Assembly: GCF_000373105.1 (NCBI RefSeq)
Contig: NZ_KB890428.1
Span: 48,728 to 112,727, forward strand
Direction of reading: 5' to 3'
Length of the DNA stretch: 64,000 nucleotides
Source of the DNA: Neolewinella persica DSM 23188
Lineage (GTDB): Bacteria > Bacteroidota > Bacteroidia > Chitinophagales > Saprospiraceae
Shown here: in pieces, positions 9,623 to 17,661 of the stretch
How positions within the stretch are numbered: the first letter of the stretch is position 1
How the letters are laid out: each line of letters starts with the position of its first letter
Notes under the pieces: model-generated
The model's input: the letters and a program-made list of their open reading frames with translations, nothing else
Database searches by the model: none
Told to the model about the DNA's origin: nothing
Program-made: the position numbers and the translations under genes

Positions 9623-10144
9623 CTACCCAAAAAGCTCTTTCAGGTTAGCAGCATTCGCAGGTTTCATTCTCCCGGCCAGGACCAGTCGCAACTCCCGTCG
9701 GCGAAGGGCCGCTTCAAAACGTTGTTCTTCAATTTCAGAGAGCGGAACTACTTCTGGAACCGGAACCGGGGATCCATTGTCTTTGTCCAGGGCGACGAAG
9801 GTGAAATAAGCGTGGTGTGTGCGTCTGGGATTCATGCCCTGCATGGTTGCCGCAGTGGCCTGTACGTATACTTCCAGGCTGGTGTTGAATGCCCGGGTCA
9901 CGGTAGCTTCCAACGTCACAACTTCCCCGTTACGGATGGGGGACCCGAAGGCAACATTGTCGACCGAAGCAGTCACTACCGGTTTGGCACAGTGTTTTCC
10001 TGCACAAATAGCACAGGCGATGTCCATCCAACGCAGCATATTCCCACCCATCAGGTTATTTTGTGGGTTGGTGTCGTTGGGCATTACCAACTCGGACATG
10101 ATTGTACGGCTTTCTTCGATTTTCTTTGGGGCGGGTCGGGACAT
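9623..10144 (-). CDS. acyl-CoA thioesterase, hotdog fold
   Basis: A 173-residue protein. The ATG at 10144 (MSRPAPKK) is chosen over one at 10225 because the hotdog domain begins shortly after and the extra N-terminus looks random. The pattern ESRTIMSELVMPNDTNPQNN, then GGNMLRWMDIACAICAGKH, places it with the cytosolic acyl-CoA hydrolase (YciA/BACH-like) group. Asn/Asp in the NDTNPQ and MD segments are the usual active-site positions. It hydrolyses acyl-CoA to free acid and CoA; chain length is unknown. A charged C-terminal helix follows the fold. Confidence 0.88.
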   Translation of the reverse strand: MSRPAPKKIEESRTIMSELVMPNDTNPQNNLMGGNMLRWMDIACAICAGKHCAKPVVTASVDNVAFGSPIRNGEVVTLEATVTRAFNTSLEVYVQATAATMQGMNPRRTHHAYFTFVALDKDNGSPVPVPEVVPLSEIEEQRFEAALRRRELRLVLAGRMKPANAANLKELFG

Positions 10145-10367
10145 CTGGTTTGATTGCTTCTGTGAAGGGTTTACTAATGCGAATGCGGCTGCAAAGAAAG
10201 GACTATTTGGCGGGTTCTCCCTCATTTCTATTGAACGGATACAAGCGCTGTTGGCAAACAGAATCTTAACCTGCGAATTTCAATTTCAGGTACCAGGAAA
10301 TGGGCCAACGCTAAAAGCTGCGCCGACAAGTTTTAGTTTAGATAATGTAGAGCTAAGATTGAAGCCG

Positions 10368-10772
10368 TTACCGAAGCATAACCCCCGGACGGTCGAGAAC
10401 GGGTACTACCTTTAAAGCCTGCGGACTGATCTCACCAGCTTGAAAGACATAACGCTTATCCAGCATTACCTCTCCCTCATTAAAACTGATCCAGTACTCA
10501 TTTTTGAGGTCAAAAAGCTCGCGTTGAATCGGTTCTACCTTTAAAAAGGAATTTGGCATAATGATCTGATGGAAGTGGCGGAGTACGGTCGTGGTCTTAT
10601 CGCTTCCGTTAATTTCTCCATAACCCTGGCTGGTAATCAGAACACTCTCCATGGGCTCGGTGCGGAGGTTTACGATATAGGTGTCCCACAATTCCTCTTC
10701 AGTACCATTATCGCGAGGTACTACTGCTACAATAATGTCCTGGACTTCGGGTGTGGTGATATCTTTGTTCAT
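10368..10772 (-). CDS. small cytosolic protein of unknown function
   Basis: A 134-residue soluble protein with no signal or membrane segment. It has a mixed alpha/beta look, with segments IIVAVVPRDNG, LWDTYIVNL and VLITSQGYGE, then TTTVLRHFHQ. I believe similar short proteins are widespread in Bacteroidota, but I cannot name a family. On the minus strand TATCTTCG near 10809 is one base off the -7 consensus and lies ~37 bp before the start, which supports a real gene. Confidence 0.7.
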   Translation of the reverse strand: MNKDITTPEVQDIIVAVVPRDNGTEEELWDTYIVNLRTEPMESVLITSQGYGEINGSDKTTTVLRHFHQIIMPNSFLKVEPIQRELFDLKNEYWISFNEGEVMLDKRYVFQAGEISPQALKVVPVLDRPGVMLR

Positions 10773-10881
10773 AAGGCAATATGTTCAGTAGGCATGTGAG
10801 ATTGCCCGCGAAGATAAGGACTTCCTTGTTAAGAAACTCAGTATTAGTGGTTAAGAAAAGGTTACCGGATAACCGTTTTTC

Positions 10882-10950
10882 GGGCGCGAACGCAGGTGCA
10901 CAGTAAGACTAAAAAGCAAAGTAAGTAGCGTAAACCCCGCTTTTCTATTG
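10882..10950 (+). repeat. decayed left half of the GCGGCCGC inverted-repeat family
   Basis: GGGCGCGAACGCAGGTGCA at 10882-10900 matches the family arm with two mismatches. The following bases (AAAGCAAAGTAAGTAGCG) resemble the family core. No right arm is seen. The surrounding gap 10773-11068 holds no gene. Confidence 0.45.
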
Positions 10951-11044
10951 GTGCATTTTGCGGAAGGAAAAGATTAGGCTTTATTGACAATAATGTAGAG
11001 GCAAATACCAGCCTTGGCGTCTTTATCAGGGTTTAGCTGGGGTC

Positions 11045-11059
11045 GCCCCCTCAGGGGGC
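11045..11059 (-). terminator. short GC hairpin after the isomerase-like gene
   Basis: GCCCCC/GGGGGC with a 3-nt loop lies 10 bp past the stop of the minus-strand gene at 11069. It lacks a T-run, so termination is uncertain. Confidence 0.35.
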
Positions 11060-11068
11060 ATTCTTTCA

Positions 11069-12013
11069 TTAACCTTGTAAGAAGATCAGGCTCTTCTCTG
11101 CACTGGCCAGGCTTCCTGTGTCGTAGTTGCCATCCTGCTCCACCATACAGTATGCTACGCCGAGTTCTTTGCCGTACCGCATCAGTTCTTTGATGGGCAT
11201 TTCGCCGTCGGGCAGTTCCTCGTAGGCGTTGCCGGGTACGTCGTCCAACCGGGTGACGACGGGTGTGCCCGGATGAAGTTGCTTAAGGTGAAGAAGCTCG
11301 AGGCGGTTGGAGATTCTTTCCATGGTCTTGCGCGCATCCTGCCCGGCGATCTGTGCCCAGAAAAGATCTAGCTCGAAGGGGACAAGGTCGCCATCCATCC
11401 GATCCAACAGCAAGTCAAAACCTGTGGTACCCTCAATTGGGTCCCATTCAAAATTGTGGTTGTGGTAGGCCATCTGGAGGCCACTCTGCTTGGCTCTCAG
11501 GCCAGCTTCGTTGAGGTCATCGGCCAGTTTTCGCCAATCATCGCCACTGGTCCGTTCTTCCGGGCGGAGGTAGCCGAATACCAGGTGGCTCAGCCCGGCT
11601 TCGCCAGCCTGGTCCAGTACCTCGTTGAACTCGAAGGGCGTATCATCCGGGGTGTACTGCCAGCCGCCAGTTACGGTGTTCCAATTAATAAAGGAACTGT
11701 GGACCTTAAGGCCGAGGTCGTCGCAGACGGGCTTTAGTTCACCCAGTAGACGGGTATCTCCAAATTCAACCTGGTAGTAGCCAAGTTCCTTCAGGGTCTT
11801 CAGTGTCCCGTGAGGATCTTTTTCCATTTGATCGCGGACGGTCCAGAGTTGAATGCCGATGGTGTCTAGGTAGGGCAGGGTAGATTCGGGCATTTCTTCG
11901 GGAGTTTTTTTCGTTGTTGTCTTATTTGTTGTGTTCCCACAACCAAGTAGTGGCAGGCCGGCGGCAGCGATGATGGAATTGCGGAGGAATATCCGGCGGG
12001 AGTTGGTTAGCAT
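11069..12013 (-). CDS. sugar phosphate isomerase/epimerase-like lipoprotein
   Basis: A 314-residue protein. The N-terminus (RRIFLRNSIIAAAGLPLLGC) combines a twin-arginine-like start with a lipobox cysteine, so it is probably exported and lipid-anchored. From about residue 48 it is a xylose isomerase-like TIM barrel: IGIQLWTVRDQM, then LKELGYYQVEFGD, MAYHNHNFEW, and a metal-binding EQDG near the C-terminus (CMVEQDGNYD). Exported barrels of this kind are common in Bacteroidota and Planctomycetota and act on sugars or inositols. The substrate is not readable. TACTTTCG on the minus strand (12040-12047) is a near-consensus -7 element. Confidence 0.85.
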   Translation of the reverse strand: MLTNSRRIFLRNSIIAAAGLPLLGCGNTTNKTTTKKTPEEMPESTLPYLDTIGIQLWTVRDQMEKDPHGTLKTLKELGYYQVEFGDTRLLGELKPVCDDLGLKVHSSFINWNTVTGGWQYTPDDTPFEFNEVLDQAGEAGLSHLVFGYLRPEERTSGDDWRKLADDLNEAGLRAKQSGLQMAYHNHNFEWDPIEGTTGFDLLLDRMDGDLVPFELDLFWAQIAGQDARKTMERISNRLELLHLKQLHPGTPVVTRLDDVPGNAYEELPDGEMPIKELMRYGKELGVAYCMVEQDGNYDTGSLASAEKSLIFLQG

Positions 12014-12039
12014 GGTGACTTTGTCTCGTGTTCGTCAGC

Positions 12040-12047
12040 CGAAAGTA
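12040..12047 (-). promoter_or_regulatory. possible -7 element of the isomerase-like gene
   Basis: On the minus strand TACTTTCG differs from TAnnTTTG at one base and lies 26 bp before the start codon at 12013. No -33 element was confirmed. Confidence 0.35.
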
Positions 12048-12123
12048 GGAATTTATTAATTGAGTTCCAGACCTCCGAATCCGGCAAATGATCGCAGGAC
12101 CCGGAGATCCGGAACCATTTCCC

Positions 12124-12164
12124 TTTGCTCCTTTAATCTCTTCCCCGGCACCTGCGGCCCCGCC
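12124..12164 (+). repeat. right half of the GCGGCCGC inverted-repeat family
   Basis: TTTGCTCCTTTAATCTCTTC followed by GCACCTGCGGCCCCGCC (12148-12164) matches the right half of the complete copy at 24854-24947, including its TTTGCTCCTTTT stretch. The left arm is not recognisable. Confidence 0.65.
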
Positions 12165-12169
12165 TGATT

Positions 12170-12853
12170 CTAGACCTGAATAAACGCCTTCAGTAGTTGT
12201 TGTAACGCTTCATTTAATGCGGTGATCGCTTCCTTCATTTTCCAGGCTTCCCGATTCCGCACCTCAACATAGTTACTGATTGCCCGTAGTTGCAATGGCG
12301 CTACTCCGGACTGCAAACAAGCGTAGAAAAATGCGGCTCCTTCCATGCTCTCGACCCGGGCTTCCGGAAACCGACTCCGAAGCCGGGATATGCCGGCAGC
12401 TGAACCACTTACTCGATTCACCGAAATGCCTGCGACATCGTCGAAAGGTAAGGAGGCCAATCCTTCTGGAATTTCAAGTTCCTCCCTGCGGTTAAATGGT
12501 CTGCCGGGAGGCAAACCGATCTCCCCAAGACTAAGATGCGTCCCATCCGGAGCTTCCGCCCCTAAATCACCAAAACGCTCAGAGGTGACGCGGACGACCT
12601 GGCCCAACGCAAGCCCCGGGTCAATCGCGCCGCCAACACCCGCCTGAATGGCCAATTGAGGTAACGGGCCATTCCCGAATCGGTGGCCAAGGGTATAGGC
12701 CGTAGCGGTGAGTCCGACTCCGGTAAATAAAACCTCCAATGAAACCGTACCGAAATGCAGGATATTACCTTCCTCTCTCTCGGCCCTGGCCCTCAGCCAG
12801 TTTATGGTAGGTTCCGTTTCGAAGAGGGTGGCGGAAATTAACAGGATTTTCAT
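12170..12853 (-). CDS. mqnB: futalosine hydrolase
   Basis: A 227-residue member of the nucleoside phosphorylase/hydrolase fold. The glycine-rich FTGVGLTATAYTLG and IQAGVGGAID, the VESMEGAAFFYAC segment and the C-terminal AISNYVEVRNREAWKMKEA are typical of MqnB. That enzyme releases hypoxanthine from futalosine in the alternative menaquinone pathway. A general MTA/SAH nucleosidase is less likely because of the NYVEVRNRE tail. It stands downstream of a repeat-rich gap, with no other menaquinone gene in the window. Confidence 0.85.
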   Translation of the reverse strand: MKILLISATLFETEPTINWLRARAEREEGNILHFGTVSLEVLFTGVGLTATAYTLGHRFGNGPLPQLAIQAGVGGAIDPGLALGQVVRVTSERFGDLGAEAPDGTHLSLGEIGLPPGRPFNRREELEIPEGLASLPFDDVAGISVNRVSGSAAGISRLRSRFPEARVESMEGAAFFYACLQSGVAPLQLRAISNYVEVRNREAWKMKEAITALNEALQQLLKAFIQV

Positions 12854-12871
12854 GGGGGTAAGTTACGGAGT

Positions 12872-12957
12872 TCGCTTCGCTCCCGTTGCAGGGCGCCTTT
12901 GGCGCGTTGCAGGGGTCGCTTCGCTCCCGTTGCAGTACGCCTTCGGCGCGTTGCAGG
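12872..12957. repeat. two direct copies of a 42-bp GC-rich unit
   Basis: Copies at 12872-12913 and 12916-12957 differ at three positions. Each starts TCGCTTCGCTCCCGTTGCAG and contains a small CGCC(T)TTGGCG-type hairpin, then CGTTGCAGG. They lie just upstream of mqnB and could affect its leader; no function is known to me. Confidence 0.75.
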
Positions 12958-13056
12958 TTGCAGCTACCGCACTAGGAAGCTCACTTCGCTCGTGCGATAT
13001 TTTTGAAAAAAATCCTGGAATAATTTGGCTGAATTGCCTGTGGCAATTTTTTTTGT

Positions 13057-13219
13057 GCAACTCCTGCAACTCCTGCAACTCCTGCAACTCCTGCAACTCC
13101 TGCAACTCCTGCAACTCCTGCAACTCCTGCAACTCCTGCAACTCCTGCAACTCCTGCAACTCCTGCAACTCCTGCAACTCCTGCAACTCCTGCAACTCCT
13201 GCAACTCCTGCAACTCCTA
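13057..13219. repeat. 18-unit tandem 9-bp repeat
   Basis: The plus strand shows 18 exact GCAACTCCT units from 13057 to 13218. Read on the minus strand the codon-aligned unit is CAG GAG TTG (Gln-Glu-Leu). The unit at 13211-13219 reads TAG GAG TTG, and this TAG is the stop codon of the DUF2254 gene. The array has no interruption, which points to recent slippage-driven expansion. Confidence 0.95.
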
Positions 13220-14572
13220 CTTCACCCCAGTTTCCGATAAGTGAGCGTCCAGTAAAAATTCAGTGTCTTTGAGCATGTGTCTCAGTTCCTGACGGGCGGC
13301 AAAAGCTTCACGGGCCAATACCCGGCGGTCGGCAGAATTGATGATGTTGTTGCCGGCATCTTCCAATAGTGCTTGTATCTCTATAATAATGGTTTGTTGG
13401 AAAGTCTCGTTTTTCCCTACTCCACCAAGTAGATGAAACAGCATTTGTAAAAGCCTTCGCATGACCAGCACGTCCTGTTTACAATATTGCCGAAGCTCTT
13501 GCATGACTGCTACCAGTACCTCTTCAAACGTATTTACTTTCAGCCAGACTTCTCCTCCACCTTCCTCCCCGCAAAATTTATTGTACTTCGGTAGGTTCAT
13601 CAGCCGGCCCATTAGCCCGGTTAGCCGGTCCATCACGTCAATGGCGGTGCCGGGGTCATTGATTCCCGGAGACATGGCCCTTACGGCAATTTCGGTCAGG
13701 AGTCTGATGGGCGGCAAATACCAATTGTTGAATTTCTGGCTGATTGGAGAAACTGCCTCCATTACCTTGTTTATTTGTTCCTCATCCAGCTCTTGCTCAC
13801 TTAGTAATAAAGGGTTATTCATTGGGACAAACTGCCCCTTTGCCGTTCCGATGTAAAAGCGGGAACCGTAATCTTTGGCAAGCCTGGACAACTGATGATG
13901 ATTTACCGTACCGACAAAACCTCCAATGGGAGAAGGGATCGCGTACCAATCTTGCAGGTTTTCGGGCAGCTCGGCGGTCGTAAAGTCATCGTTATGTATC
14001 GCTTTTTCTATCGCTGTTAATCCTTCTCCGTAAACCTCCTCTATGATGTGAGATACCTGGATTTTGTTAGAGATGGTAGTGACGAAGTAGAGAAAAAAGA
14101 CAAGGCAAAGCACTCCTAAAACGATACATAAGAGTACGGATAAATTAGGCACGAATCCGTTGTCGTCTTCCCGGATACTGAGCAACACAATGATGCTTAA
14201 AATGATGGTGGCGAGGTAGAACCCCATCACAAATTGCAAGGCCCTGCTGCCGGTGAACATTGGTAACAAACGCGGACTGTAGCTGTTGGCTACCTGACTG
14301 AACAAGGTCATCATCTGGGTGAAAGTGAAAACCATCAGGGTAATTACTCCGCCAATTAATATACCGAGAATAGCCCTTGCCGTATCCTGGCTGCTAATGA
14401 CTACCGCTGGCAGGTTTTCAGAGATCTCTGCGCTGATCTCGGTGTTCAATTCCAGGGAAAACAAACCGAAGCCCAATAACATCGCGATGATCATCATCGG
14501 CAAAGGAAGAAAGGCGAGGCTGTCGAAGGCATTTCTAACCCACCCGAGGAAAAAGCGATAAATGCGTTGCAT
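13217..14572 (-). CDS. DUF2254 integral membrane protein
   Basis: A 451-residue protein of the DUF2254 family. Four hydrophobic segments lie in the first ~180 residues (for example LPMMIIAMLLGFGLFSL, ILGILIGGVITLMVF, then two more). They are followed by a long cytosolic part with SPGINDPGTAIDVMDRL, a conserved family motif. The biochemical role of the family is not established. Its stop codon is the first, mutated unit of a tandem repeat that stays open in the same frame for another 116 codons. A single T-to-C change would add a Gln-Glu-Leu tail. Confidence 0.88.
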   Translation of the reverse strand: MQRIYRFFLGWVRNAFDSLAFLPLPMMIIAMLLGFGLFSLELNTEISAEISENLPAVVISSQDTARAILGILIGGVITLMVFTFTQMMTLFSQVANSYSPRLLPMFTGSRALQFVMGFYLATIILSIIVLLSIREDDNGFVPNLSVLLCIVLGVLCLVFFLYFVTTISNKIQVSHIIEEVYGEGLTAIEKAIHNDDFTTAELPENLQDWYAIPSPIGGFVGTVNHHQLSRLAKDYGSRFYIGTAKGQFVPMNNPLLLSEQELDEEQINKVMEAVSPISQKFNNWYLPPIRLLTEIAVRAMSPGINDPGTAIDVMDRLTGLMGRLMNLPKYNKFCGEEGGGEVWLKVNTFEEVLVAVMQELRQYCKQDVLVMRRLLQMLFHLLGGVGKNETFQQTIIIEIQALLEDAGNNIINSADRRVLAREAFAARQELRHMLKDTEFLLDAHLSETGVK

Positions 14573-14663
14573 AATGTAAGGTTAGCGGTTCTTTCCTTTA
14601 AGGCAGGTTGTTGTCATCGTGTTCGATCACCGGATATTTAGGCTTTGGGTATCGTCAAATGAC

Positions 14664-15518
14664 CTACTTAGAAGTATCCAAAAATACACCAATACTAAAT
14701 GATGGTGCCGCAGCGATAATACGACCACTCAAAGCCGTAGCCGCGCCAGCGCTAATTCCTATCTTGGAGGTTACGTAAATGTTGATCTCCCCGCCCAGAC
14801 TAAGGTATTCAGCATTATTGCTGAAGATGCTGGTGGAGGAGACAGTTTCGGCGGTTTCACCGTTCATAAACGATTTGCTGCCTGCCAGGCGGCCGATGAG
14901 CCAGACGCGCTGGTCGGCCAGCCCGTAGCCGGCTTCGAGTCCGTATCGGAATTCGTCGCTGAACCCGTTGCTACGGTTATTTATGCCGAGGGATGCCGTA
15001 GCGTACAGGTCTTTGGTCAAACTTTTACCCGCACTTAAGGTAAGCATTTGGTTGAATTCTCCGTCTCCGGTTTGCAGGTTCATCTGCTCCCCTCCGGCGG
15101 ATTCTCCCAGCGGAAGTCCGAGGGTCAGCGTTGCTGAAACAGGCAGTGTTGATCCTGGCTTGTTGAGGGCATAACGCAGGGCAATATCCGTATCCCCCAG
15201 GCCACCGATGGCTTCTCCGGGAATAATCACGTTACCCCGTGTGCCAGATAGTTGATTGTTAATCACGTTGCGACTGTAGATGGGCAGATTGATCACCCCG
15301 GTCAGTCGGTCAGTCAGGCCATACTCGGCATAAACCGAGGTGTTGTAGAGCCCTAAAGTTGCGTTCGGATCGAGTGCGCCCGTGCTGGTAAAGTGCTGGT
15401 CGAATTGGAGCCACCATTCATACAGCTTGAAGTAGCCTTTACCCTTGGGCTGGGGCCAGGGGCTGGCCGACAGCGACGCAGCGACGAACAGGCAAATGAA
15501 AAAAGGGAATAAACGCAT
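14664..15518 (-). CDS. outer membrane beta-barrel protein, transporter-like
   Basis: A 284-residue protein with an export signal (MRLFPFFICLFVAASLSASP). The body is made of alternating beta strands with glycine and aromatic girdle residues, such as FKLYEWWLQF, YAEYGLTDRLTGVINLPIY and FRYGLEAGYGLADQ. This fits an 8-12 strand barrel related to the MetA-pathway or transporter-type family. The end (FSIGVFLDTSK) lacks the classic terminal aromatic. The -7-like TACCTTTA (minus strand, 15540-15547) is 22 bp before the start. Function unknown. Confidence 0.72.
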   Translation of the reverse strand: MRLFPFFICLFVAASLSASPWPQPKGKGYFKLYEWWLQFDQHFTSTGALDPNATLGLYNTSVYAEYGLTDRLTGVINLPIYSRNVINNQLSGTRGNVIIPGEAIGGLGDTDIALRYALNKPGSTLPVSATLTLGLPLGESAGGEQMNLQTGDGEFNQMLTLSAGKSLTKDLYATASLGINNRSNGFSDEFRYGLEAGYGLADQRVWLIGRLAGSKSFMNGETAETVSSTSIFSNNAEYLSLGGEINIYVTSKIGISAGAATALSGRIIAAAPSFSIGVFLDTSK

Positions 15519-15539
15519 CGGGAATATTTGAGGGAGGCG

Positions 15540-15547
15540 TAAAGGTA
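15540..15547 (-). promoter_or_regulatory. possible -7 element of the barrel protein gene
   Basis: TACCTTTA on the minus strand differs from TAnnTTTG at the last base and lies 22 bp before the start codon at 15518. Confidence 0.35.
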
Positions 15548-15720
15548 AACCGTTGGAATGGTGACCGGTGAGGAAACGTGTTTAGGGTTTGTTTGCGACA
15601 GTTTCGACGAGTTGGTAAGGATACGATTTCTTAACTGAGGCGTCGAGTAGTGGGCTAAGCCTTGCGTTACTAGCTCCATTCAGCACGGAGTAACTACCTT
15701 ACACCTCCCCCAAAGTCCCT

Positions 15721-16638
15721 ATGAAAGACTATTTCCAGCTACAAAAAGTGATCATCGAACGCTTCCTTAGGGGGTGGGGGCTGGCACCGTGGTTGGTCTA
15801 CCTGCTGGTCCCGATCTTGTTCGTGGCTGGCAGCCTGCTGTTATTGGAGCGAACGGATTACGCTGCTTACCTGATCGCCGTACTGAGTCTCTCTGCCTAC
15901 AACTGGTTCAGTGGCCGGAAGCGGAATGATTTCCTTCAACTGAATTTTGGCAAGCCCGTATTCCGTAAGATCCGTCTGCTGGAAAATGGCCTGGTGAGTT
16001 TGCCCTTTCTTCTGCTTTTTCTCTTCAAGGGTTTTTGGGCGCTGGCGCTGGTGCAATTATTGGTTGGAGGAGCAATGACCCTGCGCTCGGGGGGAGGATT
16101 TACCGCCGCTACCTTGCCCACGCCATTCTCAAAGCAACCCTGGGAGTTTGCCCATGGTTTTCGGCAATACTGGTGGTTGTGGTTGATTGCTTTGTTTTTA
16201 CTGGTTATGGGGGTTCGGGCGGATAACTTTGAGCTGTCTGCCTTCTCCTGGTTCGTCACCGTTTTTGGAGCAACGGCCTTTTACCAAAAACCCGAACCAG
16301 GCTTTTACGTATGGGTACACGCCATGACGGGCAGGCAACTGTTGAATCGAAAACTACTTTTTGGCGGGCTTCACCTGGTTATCCTGGGTTTTCCGTTTTT
16401 CGTTGCGCTGTTGGTCTTCTTTCCTGAACAATGGTTACTGATCGTTGCCGGGCAGCTCCTGGCAATCCTGTACCTGACCATGACGATTACGGTAAAATAC
16501 ACGGCTTACCCCAACGAAGTGGACATTGTCAAAGCCTTCATCATGGGGGCCGGGTTCATACTTCCACCACTTTTGCTTTTTATAATTCCTTATTTCTACC
16601 AAAAGGCAGTCCGCCAGCTTGGCCTTGTCTTGAATTGA
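15721..16638 (+). CDS. multi-pass membrane protein, likely ABC exporter permease
   Basis: A 305-residue protein with about seven to eight hydrophobic helices, including WLVYLLVPILFVAGSLLLL, LVSLPFLLLFLFKGFWALAL and FILPPLLLFIIPYFY. It lies 21 bp upstream of an ABC ATPase on the same strand, so it is the obvious membrane partner. I do not recognise a named family with certainty; it resembles Bacteroidota ABC-2-type permeases but is shorter than the DUF5687 group. Substrate unknown. Confidence 0.75.
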   Translation: MKDYFQLQKVIIERFLRGWGLAPWLVYLLVPILFVAGSLLLLERTDYAAYLIAVLSLSAYNWFSGRKRNDFLQLNFGKPVFRKIRLLENGLVSLPFLLLFLFKGFWALALVQLLVGGAMTLRSGGGFTAATLPTPFSKQPWEFAHGFRQYWWLWLIALFLLVMGVRADNFELSAFSWFVTVFGATAFYQKPEPGFYVWVHAMTGRQLLNRKLLFGGLHLVILGFPFFVALLVFFPEQWLLIVAGQLLAILYLTMTITVKYTAYPNEVDIVKAFIMGAGFILPPLLLFIIPYFYQKAVRQLGLVLN

Positions 16639-16659
16639 ATTGATGATAATCCAACCAAG

Positions 16660-17340
16660 ATGATCGAATTAAAAGCGCTGAAAAAAAGCTACGGTAACAA
16701 CGAAGTCCTTAAGGGCATCACCGCTGATTTTGCTCCCGGTAAGGTCTATGGCATCATTGGTGAAAACGGTGCGGGCAAGACGACCTTATTTCGTTGTCTT
16801 GCGGGCCTGATCGTTCATGAGGGGACAGTAAAAGGAGCTACGCCTGATTTTCGCCACACCCTCGGATTCCTGCAAACCAACAACTATTTCTTTCCCAGAA
16901 TGACCGGCCGGGAGTACCTCCGGTTGCTCTGCCAGGCCCGGCACATTTCCCCGGAGAAGCTGGACGAACGTAACGTATTTGAACTACCACTGGACGATTA
17001 TGCTGAATCCTATTCGACCGGCATGCAGAAGAAGCTGGCCCTGCTCGGCGTACTTCTGCAACATAACGACGTAATTATCCTCGATGAGCCCTTCAATGGT
17101 GTCGATATTCAAAGCAATATTGTAATCACGGAGATCATCCACGAGCTAAAGCGATTAGGTAAAACCATGCTGATTTCCTCCCACATTTTTTCTACCCTGA
17201 GTGCTACTTGCGACGAGATTCATCTGCTGCGGGAGGGGCTCTTTATTCGAAGCGTTACGCCTGCGGATTACCCGGAACTGGAACGGGAGATGATTGATGT
17301 TACGGTGGGGGATCGGGTGGGGCGTTTGGGACTTGGGTAG
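16660..17340 (+). CDS. ABC transporter ATP-binding protein
   Basis: A 226-residue nucleotide-binding subunit. Walker A is GENGAGKTT, the signature is YSTGMQKKL, Walker B is VIILDEPFNGVD and the switch histidine is in SSHIF. The signature has T in place of the second S of LSGGQ, as in many ABC-2 exporters. It pairs with the membrane protein directly upstream (21-bp gap) to form an exporter of unknown substrate. The order permease then ATPase, without other subunits, is common in Bacteroidota. Confidence 0.93.
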   Translation: MIELKALKKSYGNNEVLKGITADFAPGKVYGIIGENGAGKTTLFRCLAGLIVHEGTVKGATPDFRHTLGFLQTNNYFFPRMTGREYLRLLCQARHISPEKLDERNVFELPLDDYAESYSTGMQKKLALLGVLLQHNDVIILDEPFNGVDIQSNIVITEIIHELKRLGKTMLISSHIFSTLSATCDEIHLLREGLFIRSVTPADYPELEREMIDVTVGDRVGRLGLG

Positions 17341-17341
17341 C

Positions 17342-17358
17342 CGCTATTTGTAATAGCG
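17342..17358 (+). terminator. hairpin at the end of the ABC operon
   Basis: CGCTATT (17342-17348) pairs with AATAGCG (17352-17358) over a 3-nt loop, 2 bp after the ATPase stop. A weak T-containing tail follows, so it may be a weak terminator. Confidence 0.4.
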
Positions 17359-17560
17359 TTCGGATGAAGTGCTCTATGAGCACAAGGGATATGGTATTCA
17401 AATGCCCTTTCGCTTACAAAGCGCTGCGTCCAGTCTTCCCCGGAGATGAAGGAGACCGGACTGGTACTCACCTTGCTCCTTAAAAGCTTCCCTGCACCTG
17501 CGGCCGCGCAAAAAAAACATGCCCCTCAACAAAACGCAACCTCCAGTCTTCAACAAGTGT
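17359..17560. other. intergenic stretch before mnmA
   Basis: No gene is supported. The stretch contains the half repeat at 17472-17509. A GGAGATGAAGGAGACCGGA tract with a partly complementary upstream CCAGTCTTCCCC may be the decayed left part of that element. The mnmA -7 element lies at its right end. Confidence 0.4.
17472..17509 (+). repeat. right half of the GCGGCCGC inverted-repeat family
   Basis: CTTGCTCCTTAAAAGCTTCC followed by GCACCTGCGGCCGCGC (17494-17509) matches the right half of the complete copies. The left arm is missing or decayed. Confidence 0.65.
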
Positions 17561-17568
17561 TACCTTTG
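17561..17568 (+). promoter_or_regulatory. -7 element of mnmA
   Basis: TACCTTTG is an exact match to the Bacteroidota -7 consensus TAnnTTTG, ~93 bp before the mnmA start. A TTG at the -33 spacing is not evident. Confidence 0.45.
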
Positions 17569-17661
17569 CACCCCTTTTGGCAATGCTGGCACTAATTGAC
17601 CAACAATACCAAAAGACCAATTTTGGCCAGGCCCTTGAACCTGCGCGAAAAACAATAAGTT

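Noticed and set aside
12863..13213. Separate protein made of Gln-Glu-Leu repeats
   Set aside because: It has no ATG, only TTG codons within the repeat. It is better seen as a readthrough extension of the DUF2254 frame.
13057..13219. Regular repeats as a CRISPR array
   Set aside because: The units are 9 bp with no spacers, and no cas gene is near. It is a simple tandem repeat.
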